From Chondrus crispus (Eukaryota > Rhodophyta > Florideophyceae > Gigartinales > Gigartinaceae): DNA of 64,000 nt. This document shows, one piece after another, positions 10,312 to 22,230 of this stretch. Where the stretch lies: NCBI RefSeq assembly GCF_000350225.1, contig NW_005179000.1, forward strand, positions 8,351 through 72,350, given 5' to 3'. Each line of letters opens with the position of its first letter. The first letter of the stretch is position 1. Made by a program: the position numbers and the translations under genes. The notes below the pieces were generated by a model, which saw only the letters and a program-made list of their open reading frames with translations, ran no database searches and had not been told where the DNA came from.

Positions 10312-11699
10312 TCATTGGATGATGACATTTTCAACAAGCAATTTTGGTAACGAGGGCAGCGCCGACAACCCCTCCAAGTTGTTTGTGTCCACGAAAGACT
10401 TGTAAGTTGAGCGAATCACCTCGACGATCGAGTCAATGGCCCTGTTCTGAATTTTCCGCGATGTAGTGAATGCGTCCTCAGGCGGCCTACGCAAGCCTGC
10501 GCACTGCGGAGTTTGATTTCCAAAACTGGTGACAAAATTGTTCGGACCGTAGTGGTTTGCATCATTGATGAGAACTGTTGCAGTGCGTCGGTTGAAATCC
10601 ATTCCGGAGAAGACATTTGAAATTGTGCTTTGATAGAATTTGGAATGAATAGCGACATGGAACCTGTCATTCGAAACGTCCACAATGGTTTGATTGTTCA
10701 CCCTGTTTAGAATTCATGAAAACAAAAAGAAAGGAATGACGTTTCGGAGCCGTTAGTATTTCTAGTGCTCGCACGAAGCAATTTTGAGGCTTTTCCACCC
10801 ATGCATGACACATACCCTTCATATGTAACAGTTCCTACAACTCCTGCTGTCGGTACCGTGACGGGTGAGAATTGCTCGCACAGAAACCTTGAAAAAAATG
10901 TTGGCTGACTTGAGACTTCGGATGGGTCTACATCCTCCGGGGCTGAAACCGGTTCGCATTTGTCGTTGAAGAAGCGGTTCGACGCGTCTCCACCGAGTGA
11001 ATGGCCAAAGATAATGATCTTTTCAGTGTCAGCCACTCTTCGCACGTCTCGCCGCGTTTTCCTTGAAGTCAAAAACAACTGAACGCTGGATATTCGATTC
11101 AACCAAAAAGTTTGTTAGAATATGAGGTGGGGTCATCTAGGACTTGTTGTCTTCCAGATTTGTCGCTTCCGATGCGGTTCAGAGCGATTGGCTACTGGCA
11201 ATCGTCCTACCTGTATATACACATTCCGTGAGACACAACAAAGGCAAACTGTTACTTACCTTGAAATCAACTTGGTCGTTGCAAACTGCGGTCTTTTCGG
11301 GCATTTGAAACCCATGCTTCTTCTTTCCTCAATTAGTGTCCCAATTGGACCGAAAGCAGGGGAGACGTTAACCAAATCACGTCTGTTGTAATCCGGCAGG
11401 GCGACCAAAAAGCCTTGGCGGGCTAGGCGATTCCCGATTCGTGTGTAATCCTTAGGCCGTGTTAATGCACCTGGCATGAGGACAACAACTGGCTTTTTGG
11501 ATCCAATCGCCCGCCCCGTCCGCGAGCACGAGAAGCTTAGATACAGGGACACTTTGAGGGTGCTTGGCTCTGAGAACGGTATCAGCACCCCTTCGTGAGG
11601 CATGTCAAATCTTCTGTAACATGTCCTCAAACGGACTTGCGCCGCAGATGTGGTCACCACAGCAAAGAAAAGAGCGAGACTTAAGACAAACACCTTCAT
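10312..11699 (-). CDS. Secreted alpha/beta hydrolase, three exons
   Basis: Three coding segments join in frame into a 366-residue protein: exon 1 11699-11260, exon 2 11085-10816, exon 3 10702-10312. Intron 1 (11259-11086, 174 nt) has donor AAG/GTAAGT and acceptor CCAG, with a TTCTAAC branch-point-like site at 11120-11114. Intron 2 (10815-10703, 113 nt) has donor GG/GTATGT and acceptor ACAG. The lengths 440+270+391 keep one frame to TGA at 10312. Residues 1-21 form a signal peptide (MKVFVLSLALFFAVVTTSAA), so the protein enters the secretory pathway. The oxyanion-type PGALTRP stretch follows, then the nucleophile elbow GHSLGG (Ser176). Asp245 or Asp249 and His287 (in NDANHYGP) are candidate triad partners. 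The layout recalls chlorophyllase, dienelactone-hydrolase or polyester-hydrolase-like enzymes; the substrate cannot be named. Confidence 0.78.
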
Positions 11700-14138
11700 G
11701 ACGAACGAAGCTGGAGAAATTGAGACAAAGCCAGCTCACTTCAGCAGCCGAGAAAAAGCGACTCTCTGGGTTTTGTACTAAAACTTCTCCGAACTGAAGT
11801 GAGGACTCGTCATAGTGAGATCAGTCAGAAGAGGAAACAGAGGTTTTCACCGAAAAAATGCTCATTTCGCACGGAGTACGGAAGCATGGTTACCGTTTCG
11901 CGGACTTTGTACGACAGCTACCAAAAGCATGGGCACAACAATACGAGCACAGTAAAGTACTGCAATGACCGGATGTATTCCTTGCAGCGTCTACCACAGA
12001 TTGTGCCATGGGAGGCTTTCGTTCCCACAGGTGTCAGCAAGGAACTCTGAGAGCACATTCACGGAACAGATCTAAGTGGAGACTTGCTGCTATACCAAGA
12101 AGTCAAAACTAGTACTGTACATGTGCAAGCTGCGTGCTCTTCATGTTGCCCGCAGAATGGCTACTGCTGATCAACGATTACGTTCAGATTGCTCTATGCC
12201 TAGGTGGAAGGTGGGTTGCTTCGGGGCACACAGTAAACGTGTCCAAGGGGCGGGCTCATGATAATTCATTCGTTCGCGACCCATTTCAGAGGCTTCAGAG
12301 GCTTCAGATACAGAATAGATTCGCGAGCTCATTGCAGACAGGCCCTCAGACGGACATCGTTATCACGAGATCCCATATGCCGGGTGGCATTTCCAGTGCG
12401 CCACGTCAGCATTGGGCTACATTCATTCACCCCACCTTCGAAGTGGACCGACCCTCCTGCCCATTTCGAGTCCACATCGCTCTCAGCTGGTCTCCTTCGA
12501 GGCAGGTAAGAAAAATGGATATCGTACGACGGACACATTTGTTTACGAAGGCATCACAACAATCACTGCCAGTCGTAGAGACGAGGACATACTGTAGCGA
12601 TGCACGAATACTGTACAGCATCGTTAGGGTTTAGCAACAGAGTATGGCTTGGACAATTTCGGTTGCGGAAAGAAGAGGGGGCTTCTGTACTTGAACGCCA
12701 CACGCGATGTCCGCTCCACAGACTGGAAGTGTGGTGAATAGATTGGTACAGTACTTCAAGTGCGTGTTAAGAGCACTTTACAGTGCATCAATGTAGATCG
12801 TCTCCGATCAACTGCGTCCACCCATCCAAACGGCTGTGTACGATACTACAGAGGAAAACGGTCACACACAGTTCATTCAAGAATCGCCGCTCCGTAGAGA
12901 TGACAATGCTCAGTCGCTTGGATGTCAGTTGCCGAAAGAAAAAGAAAAGTCGTGAGCGATACGTACCGTATGAGTAAGGAATGAGACTCGATTTGGACCT
13001 GTGGATGGGTTTCGAAATTCATGGTGCAGTAGTCGAGGAGGAGGCACATCATGAAACTTTTTGTTCTCATTCAGACCTACGTAATTGAACCAGAATCCTT
13101 TCTCCTTGCAGGCAGAATTCATTACGTCACCGACAGAAAGTACTCATACCGAGCAACTTTGAAGAAAAGTGATAGCAAACTATAACGATTGACGTGTCCG
13201 CGAATTTGGTTCTACCCAAGTATGTAATACTGTAATAATAATTCCTTTAATGAGCATCCAATGAAAACCTGAACGACGGAAAATTTTGAGGCTGTGATCA
13301 GCCGGTATTTTCTTGGCTGCGGTTGCTGCTCTCGGAAAGAAATAACATATCTCCAGCGAGTAGTCGCGATAGCTGGCCCAGAGCGTGGCATGAAGGTCAC
13401 AGCACCACAATATTCCATTCACGCAACGCCAGCTCTCCAAAGCATAGGTGTTGACGCCAGTAGCCGGGCCCTAACGACTTCATGTCCTACGAAGAAAGTC
13501 ATGGATACAGTAGGCTTGCTGCCGCGCGTACAGAACAATACACGATAAAGTAAAGGTACGGAACATCGTTATCGAAAATATTGGCTTCTGAGAGCGAGGT
13601 CGGCCTCAGCTCGTTTTGTAGGCCCAATCTACAGTATAGCACAACAGCCGCAAGGCGCTCAGGCAAGGTTTCCACTCACGATCCTGAACAGTACCGAGTT
13701 TTTCAATTCCCAATTTACTGTTGTTGAGGGCGTCTCTTGCTCACTCCTCTGGAAACTCCATAAGGAGAGCAGATAAGTACTTTTATACAACTGGACGTGT
13801 GTAGGTCATGTGACGCGCATCGGCGATCGGAGGAGAACGCGGGAGGTGTGATGATCGCAAGGTGCGTAGGGAATACGAATGTTCAACGGGGGATGTGGGA
13901 AAGGTGCGGATCAGATCCGGTACGGAAAAGTACAGTAGCCTCTTGCCCAGGAAGGACCCTTTAGGGAGAGGCAGGGCCGGGGGGGAGGCGGGGCGAGGCG
14001 AACCGATGGGTGGAGAGCGTATGAATGTTACCGTGACGGATTGCAAGCATAGAAGCAGTATCGTATCATAGATACTGTAGGGGAGACTCGTAAGTGGATT
14101 CAAAGGGAGAAGGGCATTCAGCGACTGATTTCAGTCGT
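11700..14138. other. Intergenic region without recognised genes
   Basis: The first part is the upstream region of the hydrolase gene. Several ORFs of 60-170 codons occur on both strands, overlapping and without domains. GTACAG/TACTGTAC octamers recur (12,108, 12,610, 12,748). No gene can be supported. Confidence 0.45.
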
Positions 14139-14197
14139 AGTTGCACAAGAGTCCACTTGCTGCCTTTCAAAGGCAGCAAGTGGACTCTTGTGCAACT
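14139..14197. repeat. 59-bp perfect hairpin, 29-bp arms, 1-nt centre
   Basis: Bases 14139-14167 are the exact reverse complement of 14169-14197 around a single C at 14168. The design is the same as at 8213-8273, but the sequence is unrelated. Confidence 0.9.
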
Positions 14198-14558
14198 CGA
14201 CCGGACTCTTGGGCGGGGTCATCCAATGCCGACTCGACGAATTAAAAGCTATTGATCCAAAATCAAAACCGGTGACAACAGTGCTGTACGGCACCAGGTA
14301 CCCAAGGGTAGGTGAATTGAATTGCACAGATGCATTTCGGCGGAAACACCGCCTTCTTCTTACATGAAACGGGTCAATTCGCACGAGAACACTATACAGG
14401 GGGGGTCTCCTCAATTGTTCGCTATACAATAGTGCACATGGTCAAAAGTGCACCCCTCTCAGGGATGTCACAACTCTTGCCACGTGTACACCTGTGCACG
14501 TGGAGTCATGCCGATGTAGATGCACACCGCTGTGCTGCGGTTGACGACCACAACCGGA

Positions 14559-14608
14559 CACCCCGACCACCGATGGCGACCACCGATGGCGACCACCGCG
14601 ACCACCGA
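14559..14608. repeat. Short CGACCACCGATGG minisatellite
   Basis: A 13-bp unit CGACCACCGATGG is repeated about three times, the last copy shortened. It is a local tandem repeat with no coding evidence. Confidence 0.7.
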
Positions 14609-15013
14609 CCTATCATCAACAAGCGCCCAAGAAGCGACGTCAAATGCTCATATCGGAGCTTTTGTGGCCGGTGGGCTGTGACCTGTGGATGGGCCTTTAT
14701 TAGTTCGCGCTGTCAGTAGTGCGTATCTATAGCTGATGGCACGAGGGTGCACTATTGAGGGGTACCTACTGTATGTCAAAGTGTTCTTGTGCGAATTATG
14801 GTCTATAACCTCGGCACGGCCTAAAAGCAACACCTCTTGCCTTTCTTGACTAATGAATGGGAAAAAGCATTTCACGTTGGAGGCTCCTCTGATTCGGCTT
14901 CAGACAACTCTGCAGCATACAGCAAGGTAGTGCTGTACTGTTGCGCCTTGGATATGGTTTCTACGCTACACGTGGCAATTGCGCGGACCGGCGCCCAGAT
15001 CCCAAGACTGGAT

Positions 15014-15043
15014 CATCCAAAGTGTGCGCGCACACTTTGGATG
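15014..15043. repeat. 30-bp perfect palindrome
   Basis: The sequence reads identically on both strands from CATCCAAAG to CTTTGGATG, with GCGC at its centre. It has no loop. It lies about 100 bp before the candidate LTR at 15149. Confidence 0.85.
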
Positions 15044-15148
15044 CGCGGCACCGCCCGACAGTGGCGGGCGTAGGTGGTTACGGGACCGGGGGAACGTTGG
15101 ATCCAGGGATGTCTGGTGGTTCAAGTGAGACGTAGCCAGTGTCGGAGA

Positions 15149-15512
15149 TGTTGGGTGGGGGATCAGGAGGACGGTTCGAGCGAGACAAGCGGGGCGCACG
15201 GGCGAAGCGAGGCCGTTCGAGGTGAGCGGAAGGCGTCGGTCGGGCGGCTGGAGGAGAGGTGGAGGCGTGGGGAGGACGTTGAGGACGGCAACGGGCAGGC
15301 GAATCGCGCCGATCGCAGAAGGATGAGGTCGACAGTGGGCGCACAAACGGTAGCCGTCTCGACTGGCGGCTCCCCGTGCCTACAACTGCGCGACAGGTGG
15401 CCAGCTGGACCTCGCTCCCAATTTATCAAGGGTATAAGATAGAAGCAGCGTGTAGATAGAGGCGGCATCGAGGAAGCAAGAGGCAACTTGGAGGTAAACT
15501 TGAAGACCAACA
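15149..15512 (+). repeat. Candidate 5' LTR of a retroelement
   Basis: The interval starts TGTTGG and ends CCAACA, the short inverted termini typical of LTRs, and contains a TATA-like GGGTATAAGATA at about 15,430. It lies about 130 bp upstream of a gag-like ORF. No second copy is found and no convincing primer-binding site follows 15512, so this is tentative. Confidence 0.35.
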
Positions 15513-15643
15513 TCAGACTTTGCGGCGCTCTCGATCAGTGAGGTATGCGGCTTGGACTAGCCGCAACATAACAAATTTGTTAGTGAATACCACATCTCGC
15601 TGTCCAGGTCGGGATCGACAGGAACAAGGGCCGGGTTTGAAAT

Positions 15644-16636
15644 ATGAGTGCACCAGGAAAGAAGACTGATGCAGGACCCGCAATTGTACGAACGAAGCAA
15701 GAGGAAATGGAAGAGCAATTTGCTCGGATGACAACTACCGATGAGATTGAAGACCAAGAGGAGATGCCGGGGGACGATCTCCAGCTAGGCAAAGAACTGA
15801 GATCTGGTGGCCGCGGGCCCTGAGAACCTTTGCAGTCGATGAAGGAGGTAGTGGAGGCCATTCTGGCCAATCTGCAGCAGAACGCTCGAGCGATTGGAGC
15901 AGTTGGCAACGCAGTTAGAGACTTTGGAGACCTCGTCGAGGCCAGCACCGCCCAAGGTATCGCTACAGCACGCAGTCTGCAGCTGGATCAGGTGAATGCC
16001 AGATCGCCGTCGCGGCGGATCCCGCGGGCGAGACCGGCCGCAGAAGACCCACCTCTTGGCAGGCAGGAACAGGGAGAAATGTTTCCGGCCACGACAATGG
16101 AGCCGTCTGTCAGCTCTATCGAGACCGGCGATCTTCCGAAGCCCGGGACTGCGTTCAAGATTTGCGACAGGTTGCTTGAACCTGTCCGTATCTCAGTCGC
16201 AGGGGACCAGAATTTCTTCGCTGCGCAAAAGGCTTGGAAACGCCTTACGCAAGATTTGCCGGTGCAGCACAAGCACCACCGCCGTTTACTCGCCAGTGCC
16301 TTTTCCGGAACAGCCCTATCCGTCTTCGAAGGCATCGCGTCCTCAAATCTGGGCTGCCGCGCTGAGAAGCTATGGATATTAGCAAGGGAGCGCTTGTGTA
16401 ACGCGAGCCATCAACGGCAAATGAGGACAAGGTTCAACAAAATGATGTGGAGGGAGAGTAAGGAGAGCCTCAATCAGTTGGCGCACCGGGTCCGGGCGGC
16501 GGCGCTAGCCCTCCCTGAACCCGTGTCAGACGACACAATGTTGGATCGATTATCCAGTCTCTGCCATCCAGCCTGCAAGACTTGGCCATCTCCGTCCCTG
16601 GTTCTTTCGACGAGGTGACAGGGAGGGTGGCCATGA
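15644..16636 (+). pseudogene. Retroelement gag-like ORF, broken
   Basis: An ORF opens with ATG at 15644, meets TGA at 15821-15823, and continues in the same frame to about 16,548. There a one-base shift is needed to stay in a plausible gag frame (SLPSSLQDLAISVPGSF) until about 16,636. The middle contains a helical region with many Arg, Leu and Trp residues and a tract (MMWRESKESLNQLAHRVRA) typical of the RFxxxxQxxxESxxxFxxRxR pattern seen in LTR-retrotransposon Gag capsid domains. No protease, RT or integrase follows, because the element is cut off by the GC-rich block beginning near 16,637. It belongs to an LTR retrotransposon, probably Ty3-like; the family is an inference. Confidence 0.5.
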
Positions 16637-16915
16637 TGTGCGCCCCCCTTCGGTGGGGCAGAAGGAGTGGTGCGCCGGGCAAGGGCGCGTGTACCTTTTC
16701 GAGGGGCACAGGGATGACGCGCCGCCGGCGTGCCGTGGAGGGCGACGTGCGTACTCGACGTAAGAGGACGTGGTTCGCTGGCGGGAGTCTTGGGGTAGCG
16801 CGCGGCCCGGTGTGCCGAGTGGTCTACGTGCGAGCATGGTGGCGCCTCGCGGTACTTGGCCCCCCTCGCCGCCCGCGACGAGGGTGCAGCGCAAGGCCAT
16901 TCGTGTTTTCCTTTT

Positions 16916-17100
16916 CGTGCCCCTCGCCATCGACAGCGAGGGCGCGGACGCGTGGCGCGCGTCTCTTTCCTCGCGTCCCTCGCCATCCGGGGCGAGGGCG
17001 CGGGCGTTTCCCTTATCCTTCTCGCGCCCCTCGCCTTCGGAGGCGGGGTGCCGACGCTCGGCGACCATTTTTCCTTGTGCGCGCCCCCTGGCCCTCGGTG
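16916..17100. repeat. GC-rich hairpin repeats, left cluster
   Basis: Units of the form CCCTCGCCAT...GCGAGGG repeat here in the same orientation as at 20725-20960. Each unit can form a stem of 7-10 bp. The clusters flank the unknown ORF 17913-20179. Confidence 0.7.
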
Positions 17101-17912
17101 GCGAGCGGGGGAGGAAGCGCAGTCCTGCGGGAACGTGTGAATAACGGTGCGGCGGCAGCGGTGTCGTCGTCTGCCGCCGGCTCATGCGCGCGTTCGCCTT
17201 CTCCTCGGCGTGCCGTCGCTGTCGGCAGCGAGGGTGCGCGGCGGATGGCAGCGTCAGGGTAGTTTCCCTCCTGCGTCCGAAAGTCCACGAGTCAGGCTAG
17301 GGACCGTCTGTGGCGCTGCATGTAGTTGAGAGAGGCGCCAGCGGCGGCGTCGTCGGATGCGCTGGGGCGCTCCGCTTGGGCATGCGGTATCCTCGTAGCC
17401 TACGGTCTTCTTTGCGCGCCGTTGGTCCGTTGATGCCCCCCTGATTTTGCCGGTACAGGCTGCCTCCTGTACTTGCCCGTCGGCATGGAGCTCGCGTCTC
17501 GCTATGGGACTTGGTTGGTGGCGTTGGTCGGGGCCAGGCGACGGCGGCGAGGGTCTTGAGATGAGACGCAGTTATGCGTATCCACGTGGTCCACACTCCT
17601 GCGTGGCGGCGTTTCGCGCTCGGCCCTTGTCAACCGCGCGGCCTACGTGGCGGCATCGGGTCCGCGTCCACACACCGTGCGGTTCCCGTAGAACCCCTCA
17701 TAAAAGGGCGGGATTCACCAGTCACGCGGGTGGTCCGCCGCCGTTGCCGATGGCTCTTGGGGGCCGTCGCCGCGCGACCCGCTGTGAACCCCTTCAAGCG
17801 ACGCCGATGGGGGTGTACACTTTCTACCTCGCCGCGCGCTGCTCTCTTCCCCCCTCACCAGCTCAAACCGGCCGTCCTCGTTCTGGGTTATCGTGCTGTC
17901 GGCCTTCCCCTT

Positions 17913-20179
17913 ATGTCCGACCCAACGCCTATTGAAGGCGCCGCCGCGCCGGTGTTGGCGGCGCCTCTGGTCGCTGTTTCTCCTTCGCCGAGCAGGAGCA
18001 GGCCCTCGGGCGCGCTGTTCGCTCCGCGAGAGGGTGACGTCGTCCCGTCCCATCCGACGCCGCCAACTCCGCCTGCCTTTCAGAAGACTCGCTCCCGTTC
18101 CACGACCGTTTCCGTGGAGCTGGTGGCCCCTGGCGAGGGCCCTCCCAAGCCGGTCCTCTCGTTCCGTCCGGCTGCATCGACCCCGACGACTGACGGCCTG
18201 TCTGCCGCGCTTCCGGGCGTAGCGCGGGACTCTGCCGCTCCCCTGGCGGCGGAAGCGGCCCATCCCCCCGATGGCGTGTCCTCCACTCGTGGTCCGTATG
18301 TACCGCCCTCCTCCTCCGCCGTGTGGGAGGGCGCGTTGGTTTCCGCCACGCAGTGGTTGGGGGTTCCGTCCCCCGATGCCCCACTGCTCTCGGTCGACGA
18401 GTTACAGTACCCCTGGCAGCGGAGGGGTCACACTGGGATCACCGTAGCGGAAGTGATCTCGAGCGCGTGGCTGCGCCCCGACCTCGCCCGCGTATTCAAG
18501 ATATACGAAGCGGGCGGGTCGGAGGAAGCGTCTTCGGCTCTTTTTCGTTTGATGGCCGAGGGCGCTGGCGTCGGGTATCAGCTGCCGGACGAGTTGCCGG
18601 GGGACCGCACTTTCGCATACAGCGTGGCGGAAGTAATCTACATTGACCGTCTGGGGGCGATCCCGACGGGGTCGGACCAAGTAGACCCCCGACGCGTCGT
18701 ACTGTCGGGGGTGGCGGGGCTGTACGTATCGCCCTGCCCCTACGCCTTCACGAAGCCTCTCGTCGCTCTTCAGAAATCATCGTGTTCTCTGATGCGGTTA
18801 TACGGCGTGGGTTTCGCTCACCACGATTGGTCGGCCTACCGAAGGAAGAACGAATCGGACGGTCGCGTCGTTCCCTCGGCCGCCCTCGGGTCTGGCTTGG
18901 CACCCGGGGACTTTGCGGCCCTCTCTACGAGAGTGCGGGAGAGCTTTCCTTCCCCGGGGATACATCCCCTGTTACCCCCCATCTTAAAACATCTCGGTAT
19001 CGCATGCGTCGATCGTCAGCACCCAGCCCACCCGCGGCTCGCGTTCAAATATGAGCGCGAGTGGGCCTGGTCCGTGTGCTGCGCCTTCATGTCGGAGGTG
19101 CGTATGAACAAACGGGCTTTCGTTCAGCATGAGCCCACGGTCGTGTTCGTGAGACGGGAGGCGTCGGGTCTTCCCGACGTTGCCCTGAACCCGTCCGAGC
19201 CCGGGTCTGCTCACATCCCTTGGACGTTTGGCCATGACATTGGTCTCATGGACCGCGTCAGCGAAGTCACCCCTCGGAACCACCGTTCGTGGATGGACTA
19301 TACGACCGGAGCTCTCAGCTCCTATCTTACGTACGATCTCACGGCGGACGCCTTCGTAGCGCGCTCTCCCCTCGTGTCCCCGGTCATCGTTACCGCGCAG
19401 AAGAGGGGAGGGGTCGGGTCCGAGCATCGGCGCGGTCGTCGTAAACGATACCGAGACCTCGACGCCATGGCCGTGGACTCCGTCGGCACCGCTGTGAACC
19501 CCTTTCGGCCGACGTCGTTCGCCGGCCATGATCCTGTAACGGGCCCTGTCTCTGCAGATGCCGTCCTCCCCATCCCCTCGCTCGATGTGATGGGACCGGA
19601 TACGTCCCCGGGATACCGCGTGCGCGAGCTGGAGTTCCCGCACGCGGAGCTGATGGCGGCCCCCAGGTAGTTCGGGCGTTAGGCGTAGCCAGTCGGAGGG
19701 CTTGGACTGTCGGCGGGTTGGTAGACACCTTAGCGGACTGGTTCGTCACTCGGAGTGGCGAGGCGCGCGGTCTCCGTGACAACCTGGAGGCGCGTTCCGC
19801 GGAGCTGCAACGAGTTAATCGTGAGCTGGGGGCGGCGCGTGAGGCATCCAGACGCCTGGCAGCTACGTACGAACGGGCGGTGTTCGATTGCGAACGCTAT
19901 CGACGCGAGCGCGACCGACTGCGGTCGTCGCAGTCGGTACCGCTGCCTGCGGGTAACGTTCCCCGCCCCCCGGCTTCTGCAACCATCTGCGACCCGTATG
20001 CGAGGTACGAGCCCGACCCTCGCCCGTCTCGGGACGGGGCGAGAGGTGAGGATACCACACGGGTCACCATGCCTACCCTGGCGGACATGGCAACCGGCTT
20101 ACCCCGGCACCCGGGGTACTATCCTCAAGCCAATTACGATTCGGGGGCTCGCTTGCCCCCGAATGATCGGAGCCCCTGA
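17913..20179 (+). CDS. Unknown protein, coiled-coil C-terminus, frameshift in a C run
   Basis: The frame is open from 17574; the first start followed by protein-like composition is ATG at 17913. It runs to TAG at 19668-19670. The adjoining frame is open without a stop from just before that point to 20179 and encodes a helical, Arg/Glu/Leu-rich coiled coil (about 19,718-19,930). The switch coincides with a run of five C at 19,662-19,666, so one base too many or too few would join both parts into a protein of about 755 residues. The N-terminal 200 residues are Pro/Ser/Ala-rich, and the centre has Trp/Tyr-containing globular-looking sequence. I recognise no family. Its place inside a GC-rich, repeat-bounded block suggests a mobile-element protein, possibly structural, but this is inference. 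Confidence 0.45.
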
Positions 20180-20724
20180 CCTCGTCAGCGTGTAGGTCAA
20201 CCGCGCGGGGTTTCTTCCTCCGCTTGTCGGCGAGCAAAGGGGGCCCTGGCGCCTTTCCACAATAAAAATCATCTTCCTGCAGAGTCGTTGTCGTGGTACC
20301 AAATCCTTCCGTTTTGGTCCTCACCCGCAACCCGCCGCCAGTTCCCCTTTCAGACCAACGGCGTACGAGCGACGGTTCGCTGCCCGTAGCTAGCGTCCTT
20401 CTACTCGGCGCCCCCCTCTCCTTCGGTTGGCGAGGGGCCGTGGTGAGGAGCTTATGCGGCTGGGGCGGGCGACGTGTGCCTATCTTAGGTGTATTACCTT
20501 CCCCGGTGCGGGATCATTGCCCCATGGCGGCCGGACGGGAACAGCAAACGGATCGACTCCTTCCCACTCTTCCCTGTGCAATTTGCTTTTCGGAGGCGAG
20601 CCGTCCTCTTTGCCCATCACGAAAGCCTCGCTCGCGGCCTTCCGTGTCCCAAGCTATTTCCCTCGGCGATTGCCTTACTCGTCGCGCTCCTCGCTATCGG
20701 TGTCGAGGAGGCGGGCGCGCGGCA

Positions 20725-20960
20725 TTGTCTTTCTTCGCGTCCCTCGCCATTCTGGACGAGGGCGCGTACGCTTCTCTTATCCTTTGCGCGCCCCTCGCCA
20801 TCGGGGCGAGGGCGTGGACGCGCAACACGCGTCTCCTTCGCGTCCCTCGCCATTCGGGGCGAGGGCGCGTACGCTTCTCATATCCTTTGCGCGCCCCTCG
20901 CCATCGGTGCGAGGGCGCGGACGCGCACGACGTTCGCTTTCTTCAGTGCTGTCCCTCGCC
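20725..20960. repeat. GC-rich hairpin repeats, right cluster, about 103-bp period
   Basis: A higher-order unit containing GCGTCCCTCGCCATT and GCGCCCCTCGCCATC hairpins repeats at about 20,737, 20,839 and, in part, 20,950. Each CCCTCGCC is followed within 5-8 nt by GGCGAGGG or a variant. Large ORFs spanning this cluster in several frames are products of the repeats, not genes. Confidence 0.75.
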
Positions 20961-22229
20961 ATTGGGGTGTGGGCAGGGGCGCCCGTCGTTCGACGAACAC
21001 ACGCTGGGAGCGCGGGAAGAAGACCAGACACGAGGTCGAGGTCGTGTGGGACAGCCTTTTGGACGTATGTTTGCGATCGCCCAGGGGCGCTCGCGTCACG
21101 GGGATCTCGCCCTTATTTCGGCCTTATCAGCGCAGGGGTTTGTACGCGGTGGGGGTGTACGAAGCGCAAAGTCGAGGTGTGGAGTGACGTCCGTTGTCCC
21201 CCTGACGACCGCTGTCTCTGTTTGTCTTTCGGTCACACAAGGCGGACTCGACCCTCCGATATCCCAGCGACTCCACTGCGGGTACCTCTCACGAGCGGCA
21301 GCACGCGTATCCTACCCTATCGCTCGGGCCTTGTTCCGCACGGGGAAAGGGACGCCTTTCTCGAGCCGTTGAAGTTCGCAACGCGACGTGGCGTTCGCCT
21401 TCAGCCAGCGGAGATGATTTGTATTCTTCCCGCCATTGCGGGTCGGGTGTACGCCACATGCGCCGCCCCGTGCACGTGCGATCCGTGCCGCACGGCTGGC
21501 CAAGAATATTTTCCACAACCCAAAATTTTTGCCTTCCGGGTAGGATGCTGGTGTCGACGCCGTCGCTATTCGGCGGCCAATCTCGTACGGTGGCGCCGGG
21601 AAGCTGTGCGTTCGGAGCGCTGCTTCGTTGGCGCCTTCGCCGAGTGTGTGCCCCTCATGGTGTTGTACTGTCCGTCTGAAGGGTCGAGTCGGGGCTACGG
21701 TTGGCCATCCCGCGGAGCATTGCGTGTCTCGTATGCCAACTTGCGTACGTTCGCTCACGTGAATTGCCCATTTTTCCCCCGACTAATTTACCGTTAATTT
21801 TTCCATTCCCGTAGTGGCGGATTGACACTGAGCGAGCGGTGCGCTTCGTGGGGTTGCCGCTCTGTACGACAAGTGTCCCCAGTTCTTCCCATTTTCACAC
21901 CTCATCCGCCGGTGCTGTCGAGACCGGGTTGGGGGTATGACAATGTAATTTCCCTTTGCCCCCATTTTCGCGTATTGGCCGTTGCCCGGGGGGCTCAGTG
22001 TCTCATCCGGGCCCCCTATCCTCACGAGCCACAGTGACTCTCGGTCTCTACGCCCCGCGTTTCAGCTCCCCTCCGCAACTTGCAACACCTTGTATGCTTA
22101 ACCCCTTCCGCGTTCCCGGGCTTATGTGCCGTATGAAGGCGATCGCCGTTCGGCCTCCACTCGCGTTACGAACCTCCAGCGCGGGGTACTGTACGTGGAA
22201 CCGCTTTCTTCTGCCATTGTGTCCTATCA
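20961..22229. other. GC-rich tail of the block, no recognised gene
   Basis: ORFs of 230-456 codons overlap in three frames without domains, and their composition follows the GC content. No terminal repeat of the start of the block is found here. Confidence 0.4.
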
Positions 22230-22230
22230 C

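Larger units (their letters stand above)
16637..22229. mobile_element. GC-rich block, possible insertion with CATGA duplication
   Basis: Base composition shifts abruptly to GC-rich where the gag reading frame ends. CATGA occurs at 16632-16636 and again at 22230-22234, and the enclosed DNA begins TGTGCG and ends TATCA, that is TG...CA. This fits a 5.6-kb insertion with a 5-bp target duplication. The block contains one long unknown ORF (17913-20179) flanked on both sides by similar hairpin repeats. No reverse transcriptase, integrase or transposase is recognised. The 5-bp repeat may be chance, because the block has no clear long terminal repeats. Confidence 0.4.

Noticed and set aside
10056-10337. 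93-codon minus-strand ORF after the hydrolase
   Set aside because: It overlaps the hydrolase's last exon in another frame and shows no domain.
20725-20960. CRISPR-like array of GC-rich repeats
   Set aside because: The units vary, alternate between two types, lack constant-length unique spacers and sit in eukaryotic DNA; they are hairpin tandem repeats.
20427-21797. 456-codon plus-strand ORF as a gene
   Set aside because: It crosses the hairpin repeats, other frames are equally open, and no domain is visible; the openness follows from GC content.
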